A stretch of 64,000 nucleotides of DNA, taken from Geobacillus genomosp. 3 (GTDB lineage: Bacteria; Bacillota; Bacilli; Bacillales; Anoxybacillaceae). The notes beneath the pieces were generated by a model that was not told the origin of the DNA, ran no database searches, and saw only the letters and a list, made by a program, of their open reading frames with translations. The stretch lies in assembly GCF_000445995.2 (NCBI RefSeq), contig NC_022080.4, forward strand, positions 1,364,001 through 1,428,000. The letters are read 5' to 3'. How positions within the stretch are numbered: the first letter of the stretch is position 1; every line of letters begins with the position of its first letter. Shown in pieces: positions 51,864-60,559 of this stretch. Both the position numbers and the translations under genes were made by a program.

Positions 51864-53072
51864 ATGAGAAGGAAAGTTTCTTTCATCGTGCTAGCCATTT
51901 TGTTAACGGTGTTGTCGGCTTGCGGCAACAGTGCCATCCAGTCGACAGCGCAGAAAGAAGAGGAAGCGCCTAAGGACGATGGAACGATTAAAATTGGTGC
52001 TCTTTTGCCGAAATCAGGTGTATATGCGTCTCTAGGGAAAAATTTGGAGATGGGAATGGAGCTCTATTTTGAAAGCATCGGTTGGAAAGTCGCCGGAAAG
52101 GATATTCAGCTTATCGTGGAAGATACGGAGGCCGACCCACAAGTGGGTCTTAGAAAAGCAAGAAAGTTGATCGATCAAGACCAAGTGCATTTGTTGACAG
52201 GCACCGTCAGTACGGCGGTGGCTTACGCCATTCGGGATGAAGTGGATAAGAAAAAGATGCCATTTCTCGTCTCCCATGCAGGGGGCAATGATTTGACAAG
52301 AAGCAAACGAAGCGATTACATTTGGAGATCGTCGTTTTCTTCGTGGCAGATCGGCCATTCACTTGGTCAGTGGGCATACGATCATATCGGAAAGACGGTG
52401 TATATTGCCGCGGCCGATTATGCGTTTGGCCGTGAGGTTTCCGCTGCATTTAAAGAAGCGTATACAGCAGCGGGCGGAAAAGTGGTCGGAGAGGTATATC
52501 CGCCTTTAGAAAACAATGATTACTCTTCGTATTTGACAACGATCAAAAACGCTAAAGCAGATGCGGTATACGCCTTCTTTGCCGGCAGCGATGCGGTTAA
52601 GTTTGTGCAGCAATACGAACAATTCGGGCTGAAAAAGGACAAAAAATTAATTGGCTCCGGTTGGCTTGTGTCTGAAGATGTCCGAGGCCAGCAAGGAAAC
52701 GCGGGAGTCGGGACGGTGTCATCGATTTTCTGGGAGTATCATTTAGATACGAAAGAGAATAAAGAGTTTGTCAGCGCCTTTGAGAAAACATACAATGCCC
52801 GTCCGACGATTGAAGCGCTAGAAGGCTATGATGCAGCGAGAATTATCGCTGAAGCGTTGGAGAAGACTGGCGGCGATGCTTCCGACCCCGATAAAGTCGT
52901 TGAGGCGATTTCCAACGTTCAGTTTGTGAGCCCGCGGGGGCCCATTCAGTTTGATAAAGAAACTCATCATATTATCCAAAATATGTATATCACTGAAACG
53001 ATTCTAGTAAATGGGAAAGCGGAAAATAAAGTGATTGAAGTCGTTGAGAAAGTGAAAGATCCTGGACAATAA
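51864..53072 (+). CDS. livK: Branched-chain amino acid-type ABC transporter, substrate-binding lipoprotein
   Basis: 402 aa from ATG 51864 (AAAGGGGGGCTTGGA); the open frame upstream precedes the promoter. The signal peptide ends in the lipobox VLSACGN (Cys ~21). The type I periplasmic fold follows (Peripla_BP_6): TIKIGALLPKSGVYASLGKNLEMGMELYF, VEDTEADPQVGLRKARKLIDQDQVHLLTGTVSTAVAYAI, the hinge VYIAAADYAFGREVSAAFKEAY and IEALEGYDAARII. Ligands in this family include Leu/Ile/Val, amides, and aromatic or other organic acids. The nearby acyl-CoA operon makes a carboxylic acid possible. First gene of livKHM-GF. Confidence 0.85.
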   Translation: MRRKVSFIVLAILLTVLSACGNSAIQSTAQKEEEAPKDDGTIKIGALLPKSGVYASLGKNLEMGMELYFESIGWKVAGKDIQLIVEDTEADPQVGLRKARKLIDQDQVHLLTGTVSTAVAYAIRDEVDKKKMPFLVSHAGGNDLTRSKRSDYIWRSSFSSWQIGHSLGQWAYDHIGKTVYIAAADYAFGREVSAAFKEAYTAAGGKVVGEVYPPLENNDYSSYLTTIKNAKADAVYAFFAGSDAVKFVQQYEQFGLKKDKKLIGSGWLVSEDVRGQQGNAGVGTVSSIFWEYHLDTKENKEFVSAFEKTYNARPTIEALEGYDAARIIAEALEKTGGDASDPDKVVEAISNVQFVSPRGPIQFDKETHHIIQNMYITETILVNGKAENKVIEVVEKVKDPGQ

Positions 53073-53090
53073 AACGGAGGGAGAAGAAAG

Positions 53091-53963
53091 ATGGACATTA
53101 TTGCCGCTCAACTCGTCAACGGCGTGTCGTACGGCATGTTGTTGTTTGTGATCACTTGCGGCTTATCGTTAGTATTTGGAATACTGGGGGTATTGAACCT
53201 CGCCCACGGTTCGTTATATATGATCGGAGCGTATGTTGCCTATACGATGACGACGCAACTATTTGAAAACTTTTGGCTCGCCCTAATGATCGCACCACTC
53301 GTTGTAGCCGTTTTGTCCCTCATCATCGAACTCATCTTGCTGAGGCCAACCTACCATTTAGGGCATTTGTCCCAAGTGCTGTTAACATTCGGATTAGCCT
53401 ATGTCATTCACGATGTTACGTCCATCATATGGGGATCGGATGTGTTATCGATCCCCCTCCCTTCTTTTTTGTCGGAGACATTGCATTTCTTTGACCAAGA
53501 GTTTCCGGCCTATCGGGTGTTTGTGATTGCTGCGGGGGTCGTGTTGGCGTCCTGTTTATGGTTTGTCCAAGAAAAAACGCGCTGGGGGGCTATTATTCGC
53601 GCCGGGCTGAGTGACAAAGAAATGATTAGTGCGTTAGGAGTCAATATCAAGCTCGTCTTTACCGCTGTCTTTCTTGTCGGCGGTTATCTAGCAGGGCTCG
53701 GCGGGGTGATCGCTTCACCGATTCTTGGCTTATACCCAAGCATGGAGTTTCAAACATTAATTTTAGCTTTAGTCGTTCTTGTTGTCGGTGGTCTTGGATC
53801 GATTGCCGGGACGTTTGTCGCTAGTCTCGTTGTTGGGATTGTGGAGACGTTTGGCCGCTTTCTTGTGCCGGAGCTTAGTTTGTTCCTTGTATTTGGGCTT
53901 ATGGCTGTCATTTTGATTTTCAAGCCGAATGGATTACTTGGAAAGCAGGTGATCAAGCATTGA
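53091..53963 (+). CDS. livH: Branched-chain amino acid-type ABC permease LivH
   Basis: 290 aa, about eight membrane helices. It begins MDIIAAQLVNGVSYGMLLFVITCGLSLVFGILGVLNLAHGSLYMIGAYVAY, the classical LivH opening with L-N-L-A-H-G. The coupling region AGLSDKEMISALGVNIKLVFTAVFLVGGYLAGLGGVI and the end helix LVVLVVGGLGSIAGTFVASLVVG fit. ATG follows GGAGGGAGAAGAAAG, 18 bases after livK. Its stop overlaps the TTG start of livM by 4 bases. Confidence 0.92.
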   Translation: MDIIAAQLVNGVSYGMLLFVITCGLSLVFGILGVLNLAHGSLYMIGAYVAYTMTTQLFENFWLALMIAPLVVAVLSLIIELILLRPTYHLGHLSQVLLTFGLAYVIHDVTSIIWGSDVLSIPLPSFLSETLHFFDQEFPAYRVFVIAAGVVLASCLWFVQEKTRWGAIIRAGLSDKEMISALGVNIKLVFTAVFLVGGYLAGLGGVIASPILGLYPSMEFQTLILALVVLVVGGLGSIAGTFVASLVVGIVETFGRFLVPELSLFLVFGLMAVILIFKPNGLLGKQVIKH

Positions 53964-54949
53964 AGAAACAAATTTTTATCGGTATGGCCGCTGTCATCTT
54001 GTTTATTGCCGTCCCCTTTGTCTTTTCATTGTTTTATCTTAATCTGCTTGCCGAAATTTTGATTTTAGCGATTTTTGCCCTTAGTTTGAACGTGCTTGTC
54101 GGCTATACGGGCCTCGTTTCATTAGGGCATGCCGCCTTTTTCGGGATTGGGGCGTATGCGTCGGCCCTTCTGGCGAAAGAGTGGTCACCGCAGTTTCTGT
54201 TGATCATTTTGGCTTCGGTTTTGATTGCGGCAGCGGCAGCGGCGGTCATCGGCCTTTTTTGCGTCAAAACGAGCGGGTTTTATTTTCTTATGTTGACATT
54301 AGCCTTTTCACAAATGATTTATTCGTTTGTCCATCAATCGACTACCATAACAGGCGGGTCGAACGGGCTGTCCGGGTTGCCGAGCCCGTTGTTGGGATCA
54401 GTGGATCTGTCCAATCCCGTTTTCCTTTATTATGCGATTTTGCTTGTCTTTGTCATCGTCTACATCGTTTTAAGTTTGATTGTCCAATCTCCATTTGGTC
54501 ATGTATTGATTGGAATTCGCGAAAATGAAATGCGGATGAAGGCGATGGGGTATAACACCGCCTTGTATAAATACATTGCGTTTATGATAGCCGGGGCTAT
54601 CGGAGGGGTTTCGGGCGCTTTATACGCCAACTTTAACGGTTTTGTTTCGCCAAACGATGTGTACTGGACGATGTCAGGATCGGTGCTCATTATGGTGTTG
54701 ATCGGTGGGGCCGGGACGATGATCGGTCCGGTGTTGGGGGCGGCGTTTATCGTTGTGTTGGAAACGATCGTCAGCTCTTATACAACGGTATGGACGATGA
54801 TCATCGGGATCATTTTCATCCTCTTTGTTGTGTTTATGCCGAAAGGGCTTGTCGGCTTTGCCCATATGGTTCAAACACTAACAGCTCATAGGCTCCCGGT
54901 TTCACAAAAAGGAGCGAAAACATTGGTGAACAATGAAGCCAATCAATAA
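53960..54949 (+). CDS. livM: Branched-chain amino acid-type ABC permease LivM
   Basis: 329 aa, TTG start inside the livH stop (TTGA). Landmarks: LSLNVLVGYTGLVSLGHAAFFGIGAYASALLA, GIRENEMRMKAMGYNTALYKYIAFMIAGAIGGVSGALYA (coupling loop) and VLIMVLIGGAGTMIGPVLGAAFIV. About nine helices. The gene ends with TAA at 54949, and the IS110 copy starts on the very next base. Without the element, the livG Shine-Dalgarno GGAGG would follow at once, so livM and livG were originally adjacent. Confidence 0.92.
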   Translation: MKKQIFIGMAAVILFIAVPFVFSLFYLNLLAEILILAIFALSLNVLVGYTGLVSLGHAAFFGIGAYASALLAKEWSPQFLLIILASVLIAAAAAAVIGLFCVKTSGFYFLMLTLAFSQMIYSFVHQSTTITGGSNGLSGLPSPLLGSVDLSNPVFLYYAILLVFVIVYIVLSLIVQSPFGHVLIGIRENEMRMKAMGYNTALYKYIAFMIAGAIGGVSGALYANFNGFVSPNDVYWTMSGSVLIMVLIGGAGTMIGPVLGAAFIVVLETIVSSYTTVWTMIIGIIFILFVVFMPKGLVGFAHMVQTLTAHRLPVSQKGAKTLVNNEANQ

Positions 54950-55057
54950 GGAGCATTCCCGTTAGGAGCTTTTCCGGGGACTTGATCAAAAAAAGCCCTC
55001 TTGGTATGATGCAGGGGTGCCAAACAATACCTACCATCATGCCAAGGAGGACTTCAG

Positions 55058-56341
55058 ATGAATTGTACACAAAATCAGAAAATCAATCAAGTCACGGAAC
55101 ACACATTGGTCGTGGGCATCGATATCGCGAAACGAACCCACTACGCCTGCTTCGTGGATGACCGGGGGCGCGTGCTTCGCAAGTCGTTCCCGATCTTCCA
55201 GTCGAAAGAGGGGTTTCAACAGCTGTATGAAGCGATTCAGGAGGGGAGGAAAGCGTTCGGGAAGTCACAGGTGATCGTCGCTGTGGAGCCGACCGGGCAC
55301 TACTGGTTGAACCTGGCCTACTTCCTCGAGGAAAACGGGATCCCGCTGGTCATGGTCAACCCGGCGCATGTGTGCCGGTCGAAAGAACTCGATGACAACC
55401 TGCCGACGAAACACGACGCCAAAGACGCCCTGGTCATCGCCAGGCTGGCGAAAGACGGGCGATTCCTCGTCCCCCGGCTGCTGCACGAGATCGAAGCGGA
55501 TTTGCGCGTCGGGAGCACGCTCAAAGAGAAGCTCCGGAAGGAACAGGCGGCGGTGAAAAACGCGATCATCCGTTGGACGGATCGGTATTTTCCAGAGTTT
55601 TGGACCGTGTTTCGCGACCTGGGGAAAACAGCGCTGGCGGTGCTGGAGTGGACGCCGCTTCCGGCCGATATGGCGGGTCGGACCGCCGAGGAGCTTCTGG
55701 AGGCGTACCGGCAAAGCGAAGGGCTGAAATGCCCGCAGAAAGCGAAAATTCAGGCGTTGATCGACGCCGCGAAGGGCTCGATTGGGGTGACGGAAGGGAC
55801 GACGATGGCCCGGTTTGAGATCGCCGCGCTCGTCCGCCAATACCGCCAGTTCGAGGCCGAAATCGCAGCGTTGGACGCCGAGTTGAAGGCATTGGTTCAA
55901 ACAACGATGGAGTATCAATGGCTGAAAACGGTCGACGGGTTGGGAGATGCCACGATCATCGATCTGCTGGCGGAGATCGGCAGTTTTGCCCACTATCGGG
56001 ACCCGCGTCAATTGGTGAAGTTGGCGGGCCTGACGCTCAAGGAGAACTCCTCCGGCCAGCGCAAAGGGCAAAAGCACATCTCGAAGCGGGGACGGAAACG
56101 GCTGCGATCGGTGCTGTTTCGGGCGGTGATTCCGCTGATCCGGCACAATGAGGCGTTTCGCGAGCTGCATGAGTACTATACGACCCGGCCCGTCAACCCG
56201 CTGACCGGAAAGCAGTCCATCGTCGCGTTATGCCGAAAGCTGTTGAATGTGCTGTTTGCGATTTGCACGAAGAAACAAGCGTTTGACGCGGAGCGAATGA
56301 GGCAGGACGTCTTGTCCCATGTTCCACACCGGGCGGCCTAA
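55058..56341 (+). CDS. IS110-family transposase (DEDD), copy 2
   Basis: 427 aa, differing from copy 1 by one residue (Ser for Ala at position 70); the other coding differences are silent. All DEDD positions (Asp22, Glu77, Asp120, Asp123) and the C-terminal NSSGQRKG segment are kept. The near identity of the copies shows recent transposition. The upstream leader (108 bases) carries AAGCCCTCTTGGTATGATG and CATCATGCCAAGG, which can pair, so a small 5' hairpin may hold down translation. Confidence 0.95.
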   Translation: MNCTQNQKINQVTEHTLVVGIDIAKRTHYACFVDDRGRVLRKSFPIFQSKEGFQQLYEAIQEGRKAFGKSQVIVAVEPTGHYWLNLAYFLEENGIPLVMVNPAHVCRSKELDDNLPTKHDAKDALVIARLAKDGRFLVPRLLHEIEADLRVGSTLKEKLRKEQAAVKNAIIRWTDRYFPEFWTVFRDLGKTALAVLEWTPLPADMAGRTAEELLEAYRQSEGLKCPQKAKIQALIDAAKGSIGVTEGTTMARFEIAALVRQYRQFEAEIAALDAELKALVQTTMEYQWLKTVDGLGDATIIDLLAEIGSFAHYRDPRQLVKLAGLTLKENSSGQRKGQKHISKRGRKRLRSVLFRAVIPLIRHNEAFRELHEYYTTRPVNPLTGKQSIVALCRKLLNVLFAICTKKQAFDAERMRQDVLSHVPHRAA

Positions 56342-56675
56342 GGCCTCCCCCCACGAACGGAAGAAGTGTTGGACAACAGGATGACACCGGAGAAGCTGGC
56401 GTGATCTCATCCATTCGACCTCGAGTCCCGAAAGGAGCTTGGCCGGCCTCCGCCTGATGACGAGACCGAACGAGGGAATGTTGGCGCAAAGACGCCCGGA
56501 GACATGGGAGGGTTCGTCCTCATCAGCGATGCGGAGATCCAAGGGTGCATCGAATACACTTCCTCCCACGTCAGGAAAATGGATCCAGGCGTGGCCGCGA
56601 AGCGCACCCTAGGTCTGTAAGATATCCACAAAATTGAAAAAGGATGTAAGGGATTTTGTCGAAAAATATTTTTTC
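56342..56675 (+). ncRNA. Candidate bridge/seek RNA of IS110 copy 2
   Basis: Same structured 3' tail as in copy 1, with hairpins A (56387-56446), B (56483-56496) and C (56501-56572). Only two base changes lie in this tail: A to G near 56598, and C to T near 56633, outside the three hairpins. The conserved folding part is identical to copy 1. Confidence 0.55.
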
Positions 56676-56734
56676 GGCACCCCTGAGAGGCCGAAAAGCC
56701 TTGATATATCAACATTTCTAGAGGGAGGAGGAAA

Positions 56735-57505
56735 ATGGAAAAAGATGTGATATTACGTGTCGAAAGTATCAGCAAACATTTCGGCGGTTTGCAAATTATT
56801 AAAGACGTATCCCTCAGCGTGAGAAAAGGTGAACGAATTGGAATAATCGGTCCGAACGGGGCAGGAAAAACGACGTTTTTTAACCTATTGACAGGAGATC
56901 TCCTTCCTACCGGAGGCAAGATCCATTATAAAGGAAGAGAAATTACCAACATGCCGAATTTTAAAAGAGCGCAAGAGGGGATTGTGCGCACATTTCAGAA
57001 AAATAACTTGCTGAATGAATTGACTGTGCTCGATAATTTGTTATTAGTATTGCAGCGGAAACGCGGAATGGCAAATGTATGGTTCAAACCGAGAAACGCC
57101 CGTCGCTCGCCGGCATTGTTTGAGGAGGCAGAACATTTACTCCGGACGTGGGGGCTCGGAAAGATTGCAAACGAACAGGTAAAAACGTTGTCATATGGCG
57201 AGCAACGGCAGGTGGAAATTTTGCTTGGCATTGCGATGGAGCCCGATGTGCTGTTGCTTGATGAGCCGACAGCGGGCATGTCCCAAGCCGAAACCACTTA
57301 CATTGTCCAGTTGCTTCACCAGTTGCCAAAAGACATTACCGTGATGGTGATCGAACATGACCTCGATGTCGTGTTTGGAATGGCCGAGCGCATGATTGTG
57401 TTGTATAACGGCTATATTTTAATCGATGGATCTCCCGATGAAGTGCGGAGCGATGAGCGGGTCAATGAAATTTATATCGGGAAGGGGAAAACGGTCGGTG
57501 CTTAA
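56735..57505 (+). CDS. livG: Branched-chain amino acid-type ABC ATPase LivG
   Basis: 256 aa. ATG 56735 follows GGGAGGAGGAAA, made by the junction of the IS110 right end with the original leader. Walker A GPNGAGKTTFFNLLTG, Q-loop RTFQKNN, signature LSYGEQRQVEIL, Walker B VLLLDEPTAGMS and switch MVIEHDLDVVFGMAERM are intact. The ending with SDERVNEIYIGKG is characteristic of LivG. It overlaps livF by 8 bases. Expression now depends on read-through from, or a promoter in, the IS element. Confidence 0.92.
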   Translation: MEKDVILRVESISKHFGGLQIIKDVSLSVRKGERIGIIGPNGAGKTTFFNLLTGDLLPTGGKIHYKGREITNMPNFKRAQEGIVRTFQKNNLLNELTVLDNLLLVLQRKRGMANVWFKPRNARRSPALFEEAEHLLRTWGLGKIANEQVKTLSYGEQRQVEILLGIAMEPDVLLLDEPTAGMSQAETTYIVQLLHQLPKDITVMVIEHDLDVVFGMAERMIVLYNGYILIDGSPDEVRSDERVNEIYIGKGKTVGA

Positions 57506-58190
57506 CGTTTATCACTTAAATGCGTTTTACGGAGACAGCCATATCCTTCACAATGTTTCGTTAACGGTTGAAAAGGGAAACGTGACCGTTCTGTTAGGGA
57601 GGAACGGAATGGGAAAGACGACAACGATCCATTCCATTATGGGAATGGTTCCGGCGAAAACGGGGAAGGTCGTATTGGAACAGACCGAAATCCAAAATAA
57701 AGCCAGCTTCCAAATAGCGCGGCTTGGGATTGGTCTTGTTCCGCAAGGAAGAAGAATTTTCCCGAATTTAACGGTGAAAGAAAATTTGTTGACAACATAC
57801 CGCCCGGTGGAGAATGGATGGACGTTGGATAAAATATACGCCATGTTCCCCCGCTTACAAGAAAGGGAGTCATCGATGGGCGGCGATTTAAGCGGTGGAG
57901 AGCAGCAAATGCTTTCGATCGGCAGGGCGCTATTGACCAATCCGAAAGTGCTGCTTCTTGATGAGCCGTCAGAAGGGTTGTCTCCGTTGATGGTGCAAGA
58001 AGTGACGGGAATTATTCGTCAATTGAAACAACAAGGACTGACTATCTTTTTGGTCGAGCAAAACTTAGCCATGGCGTTGGAGCTGGCTGATTTTGTCTAC
58101 ATTTTGAATAAAGGGTCCATTGTGTTTGGCGGAGCGCCTGATGAGTTGAATGCCGACGTCAAAAACAAATATTTACTGCTGAGTTCGTAG
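57498..58190 (+). CDS. livF: Branched-chain amino acid-type ABC ATPase LivF
   Basis: 230 aa from GTG 57498, with GAAGGGGAAAACGG upstream inside livG. Walker A GRNGMGKTTTIHSIMGM, LVPQGRRIFPNLTVKENL (typical LivF Q-loop), signature LSGGEQQMLSIGRAL, Walker B VLLLDEPSEGLSP and switch FLVEQNLAMALELAD. Pairs with LivG on the LivHM permease. The last gene of the operon; a terminator follows. Confidence 0.93.
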   Translation: MLNVYHLNAFYGDSHILHNVSLTVEKGNVTVLLGRNGMGKTTTIHSIMGMVPAKTGKVVLEQTEIQNKASFQIARLGIGLVPQGRRIFPNLTVKENLLTTYRPVENGWTLDKIYAMFPRLQERESSMGGDLSGGEQQMLSIGRALLTNPKVLLLDEPSEGLSPLMVQEVTGIIRQLKQQGLTIFLVEQNLAMALELADFVYILNKGSIVFGGAPDELNADVKNKYLLLSS

Positions 58191-58254
58191 CTTCACCAAT
58201 CGCTAGAAAGCGGATAAACAAATCTCTTGCGGCGGCTTATGTCAAACGGAACGG

Positions 58255-58283
58255 CTCCCACTTCGTGTTGTCCGAAGTGGGAG
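58255..58283 (+). terminator. Rho-independent terminator of liv operon
   Basis: CTCCCACTTCG-TGTTGTC-CGAAGTGGGAG followed by TTTCTTT. Confidence 0.85.
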
Positions 58284-58350
58284 TTTCTTTATTCCGTGAT
58301 GAAAGCAATGTCTTCGTTCCTTTGGGTGCTACTTCGACCGCCCCATCCCG

Positions 58351-58755
58351 CTAGTCTTGCAACACCCGCAACGCTTCCCGCACTTTGCGGGCAAATTCAA
58401 GCGGGGGCTCAATCGACTGAAAGTGCATATACATTGCCCGCGGCCGTTCAAATAACCAGTGGTTGTGGACAGCGGTGACGGTGATGCCCCGTTTTTTCAA
58501 CTCCCGCAGCAGCGGGTTGACTTCTTCTTGAAGCAATACCGTTTCCCCTAAATTCAAGGCATTTCCTTGGCTGTCTAAACTTTCAAAGGAAAACAGTTGT
58601 GGGTTCACGAGCGGGGAATTGGTTCGCCTCCCCATAATGGTGAACGGAATATCCCGAAACTTTTGCACAAAACAGACTCCGTTCATCAAGCTTCCTGTCC
58701 CACCAAGAATGCTCGCAAACTCCCGGCATAAGTCTTTTCTCGATTCCCAATCCAT
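58351..58755 (-). CDS. DUF1259 (LppY/LpqO-like) domain protein
   Basis: 134 aa from ATG 58755 (GAAGGGAAGATCACCA upstream); the longer frame to 58896 has no start site I trust. DUF1259 landmarks: CREFASILGGTGSLMNGVCFV, LGETVLLQEEVNPLLRELKKRGITVTAVHNHWLFERPRAMYMHFQSI and the final EFARKVREALRVL. The HNHW and MYMHF histidines may bind a ligand or metal. The family is also found in mycobacterial lipoproteins; here it is cytoplasmic, with no signal. Function unknown. Confidence 0.8.
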   Translation of the reverse strand: MDWESRKDLCREFASILGGTGSLMNGVCFVQKFRDIPFTIMGRRTNSPLVNPQLFSFESLDSQGNALNLGETVLLQEEVNPLLRELKKRGITVTAVHNHWLFERPRAMYMHFQSIEPPLEFARKVREALRVLQD

Positions 58756-58920
58756 TGGTGATCTTCCCTTCGGTGAAAATGAAAAGGACGCATTGCCCTT
58801 TTGTTTTTTATTGTATGGTTTGAGAACGAGGCGGAATGGGACAGGAGTTGACGGCAAGGGCGGAATTTGTGTCGGAGTGTCAATGAAGGGTGACATGACA
58901 GGTGATGGATGGAGCGTTTC

Positions 58921-58958
58921 AAAAAAGAAAAACCTCTCTCGACAGACGAGACGGAGGT
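58921..58958 (-). terminator. Terminator of the heptad-repeat gene
   Basis: ACCTC-T-CTCG-ACAGA-CGAG-AC-GGAGGT. On the minus strand it is followed by TTTTTCTTTTTT. Confidence 0.7.
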
Positions 58959-59022
58959 ATGAAACCGACCTGAGGGACGATGAAGGTGTTGAACATGAAA
59001 AAACGGACGGAACGGCGGGGGG

Positions 59023-59430
59023 CTAATACATATTGAGCGCCGTCTTGACCCGCTTGATTTCCTTTTTGTTTTCAAACAGTTCTTCGACCAAAATGTTTTG
59101 GCCGTTGGCGACATCGGTGAGCCGTTTGTCCATGTCGGATACTTGCTGGCTTAATTGGTTGAGTTGTTCATTCGTTTGCTGTGCTTGTTTGGCGAGCTGG
59201 TCGACTCGCTTGTTAGTTTGTTGTACTTGGTGGTTTAGCTGCTGCACTTGGCTGTTAAGGTGTTGGACTTTCTCGCTTGTTTGCTGCACGTGTTGGCTGA
59301 GCTGTTGTACTTGCTCGTTCATTTGCTGCACCTGTTGGCCCAGTTGCCGTACTTGTCCATTTGTTTGCTGTAGCTGGTCGGCAAGTTCTTTAATCGCTTG
59401 CCAAATCATTTCATTTGAGATCGCTCCCAT
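59023..59430 (-). CDS. Heptad-repeat coiled-coil protein
   Basis: 135 aa from ATG 59430 (AAAGGGGATTGTCGA upstream). After a short helical N-terminus (MGAISNEMIWQAIKELADQL) come about 11 near-perfect heptads of the form Q-Q-(T/M/L)-(N/S)-x-x-V: QQTNGQV, RQLGQQV, QQMNEQV, QQLSQHV and so on. Hydrophobic residues alternate at a and d positions, so a long two- or three-stranded coiled coil is certain. The C-terminus DMDKRLTDVANGQNILVEELFENKKEIKRVKTALN is a second amphipathic part. No signal or membrane segment. The partner and role are unknown. Confidence 0.75.
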   Translation of the reverse strand: MGAISNEMIWQAIKELADQLQQTNGQVRQLGQQVQQMNEQVQQLSQHVQQTSEKVQHLNSQVQQLNHQVQQTNKRVDQLAKQAQQTNEQLNQLSQQVSDMDKRLTDVANGQNILVEELFENKKEIKRVKTALNMY

Positions 59431-59587
59431 TCGACAATCCCCTTTCTGGTTCGATTCTCCTTCTATTATACATGGCGAAAGAAAGAGATGATAGAAGAAA
59501 GATGACGAAACGTTTTTCTTTGCGGCCCGCCCCCTCGATGTGATATACAAAAAAGTGTCAACAGTACACTATTGGAGGATGGGCACT

Positions 59588-60559
59588 GTGATCCGTGTCA
59601 GCCATTTGCATAAATCGTTCCGCGTTCATCGCCGCGAGGCTGGATGGCTCGAGGCGGTGCGGCATTTATGGCGCCGCGACTACCGGATGGTTGAGGCGGT
59701 GAAAGATGTTTCATTTACGATTGAAAAAGGGGAGATCGTCGGCTTTTTAGGCCCGAACGGGGCGGGGAAGACGACAACAATGAAAATGTTGGCCGGCCTT
59801 TTGCACCCGACATCAGGGGAGATTACAGTCGGCGGATTTGTGCCGTTTGAACAAAAGCCGGAGTTTAAAAAGATGATGAGCTTGGTGATGGGGCAAAAAA
59901 GCCAGCTCATTTGGGACATCCCGCCGATGGAGACGTTTTTGGTCAATAAAGCCATTTATGACATCGATGATCGGTCATTTCGCCAGACGCTTGAGGAATT
60001 GACGGAACTGCTCGACTTGGCCCCGCTTCTTGACAAGCCGACGCGCAGTCTGTCGCTTGGCCAGCGGATGCGCTGCGAGCTGGCGGCGGCGCTGTTGCAT
60101 CGGCCGCACGTGTTGTTTTTGGACGAACCGACGATCGGGCTGGACGTTCATACACAAGAAAACGTGCGCCGCTTTATCGTGGACTACAATCGCGAGCATG
60201 AGACGACGATTTTGTTGACGTCGCACTATATGGGCGATGTCGCCGCGCTTTGCGACCGGGTGATGATCATTAACTACGGGCGGTTGATTTACGATGGGGA
60301 GCTCGCGGTGCTGACGGAGAAGCTGGCGCCGTACAAACGGCTTGAGGTTCGGTTTTCGCGGCTGCCGGATATTGATTGGAATGAGTATGGCGAAGTGGCG
60401 GAAATCGAAGAAGGGACGGTTGTGCTCCGGGTGGCGCGCGGGACGGCGGCGGAGACGGCGGCGCGGTTGTTGGAGCGGTTTGACGTCCGCGATATCAACA
60501 TCGAAGATCCGCCGCTTGAAGAAGTGATTGCGCGCGCGTTTTGGGAGGAGCACGTATGA
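59588..60559 (+). CDS. ABC-2 type exporter, ATP-binding protein
   Basis: 323 aa from GTG 59588, nine bases after GGAGG; the ATG at 59579 touches the ribosome binding site. Walker A GPNGAGKTTTMKMLAG, Q-loop VMGQKSQLIWDI, signature LSLGQRMRCELAAAL, Walker B VLFLDEPTIGLD and switch LTSHYMGDVAALCDR. The signature starts LSLGQ rather than LSGGQ, as is normal in the DrrA/NatA-like group paired with DUF990 permeases. A C-terminal ~90-residue domain follows. It ends inside the next gene (ATGA). Exported substrate unknown. Confidence 0.88.
   Translation: MIRVSHLHKSFRVHRREAGWLEAVRHLWRRDYRMVEAVKDVSFTIEKGEIVGFLGPNGAGKTTTMKMLAGLLHPTSGEITVGGFVPFEQKPEFKKMMSLVMGQKSQLIWDIPPMETFLVNKAIYDIDDRSFRQTLEELTELLDLAPLLDKPTRSLSLGQRMRCELAAALLHRPHVLFLDEPTIGLDVHTQENVRRFIVDYNREHETTILLTSHYMGDVAALCDRVMIINYGRLIYDGELAVLTEKLAPYKRLEVRFSRLPDIDWNEYGEVAEIEEGTVVLRVARGTAAETAARLLERFDVRDINIEDPPLEEVIARAFWEEHV

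Larger units (their letters stand above)
54950..56729 (+). mobile_element. IS110-family insertion sequence, copy 2 (inside liv operon)
   Basis: Second copy, offset 20,852 bases from copy 1 along its whole length, with about six single-base differences and no indels. It lies between livM and livG in the sense direction. The inferred empty site is AATAAGGAGGAAAATGG, that is, the livG ribosome binding site; the right end of the element (GAGGGAGGA) restores an SD next to livG. The same sub-terminal repeat (CAGGGGTGCC/GGCACCCCTG) is present. No terminator is visible in the tail, so read-through into livG is possible. Confidence 0.92.

Noticed and set aside
59100..59400. Tandem DNA repeats that could suggest a CRISPR or satellite array
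   Set aside because: The 21-base periodicity is explained by the heptads of a coding sequence; there are no spacers.
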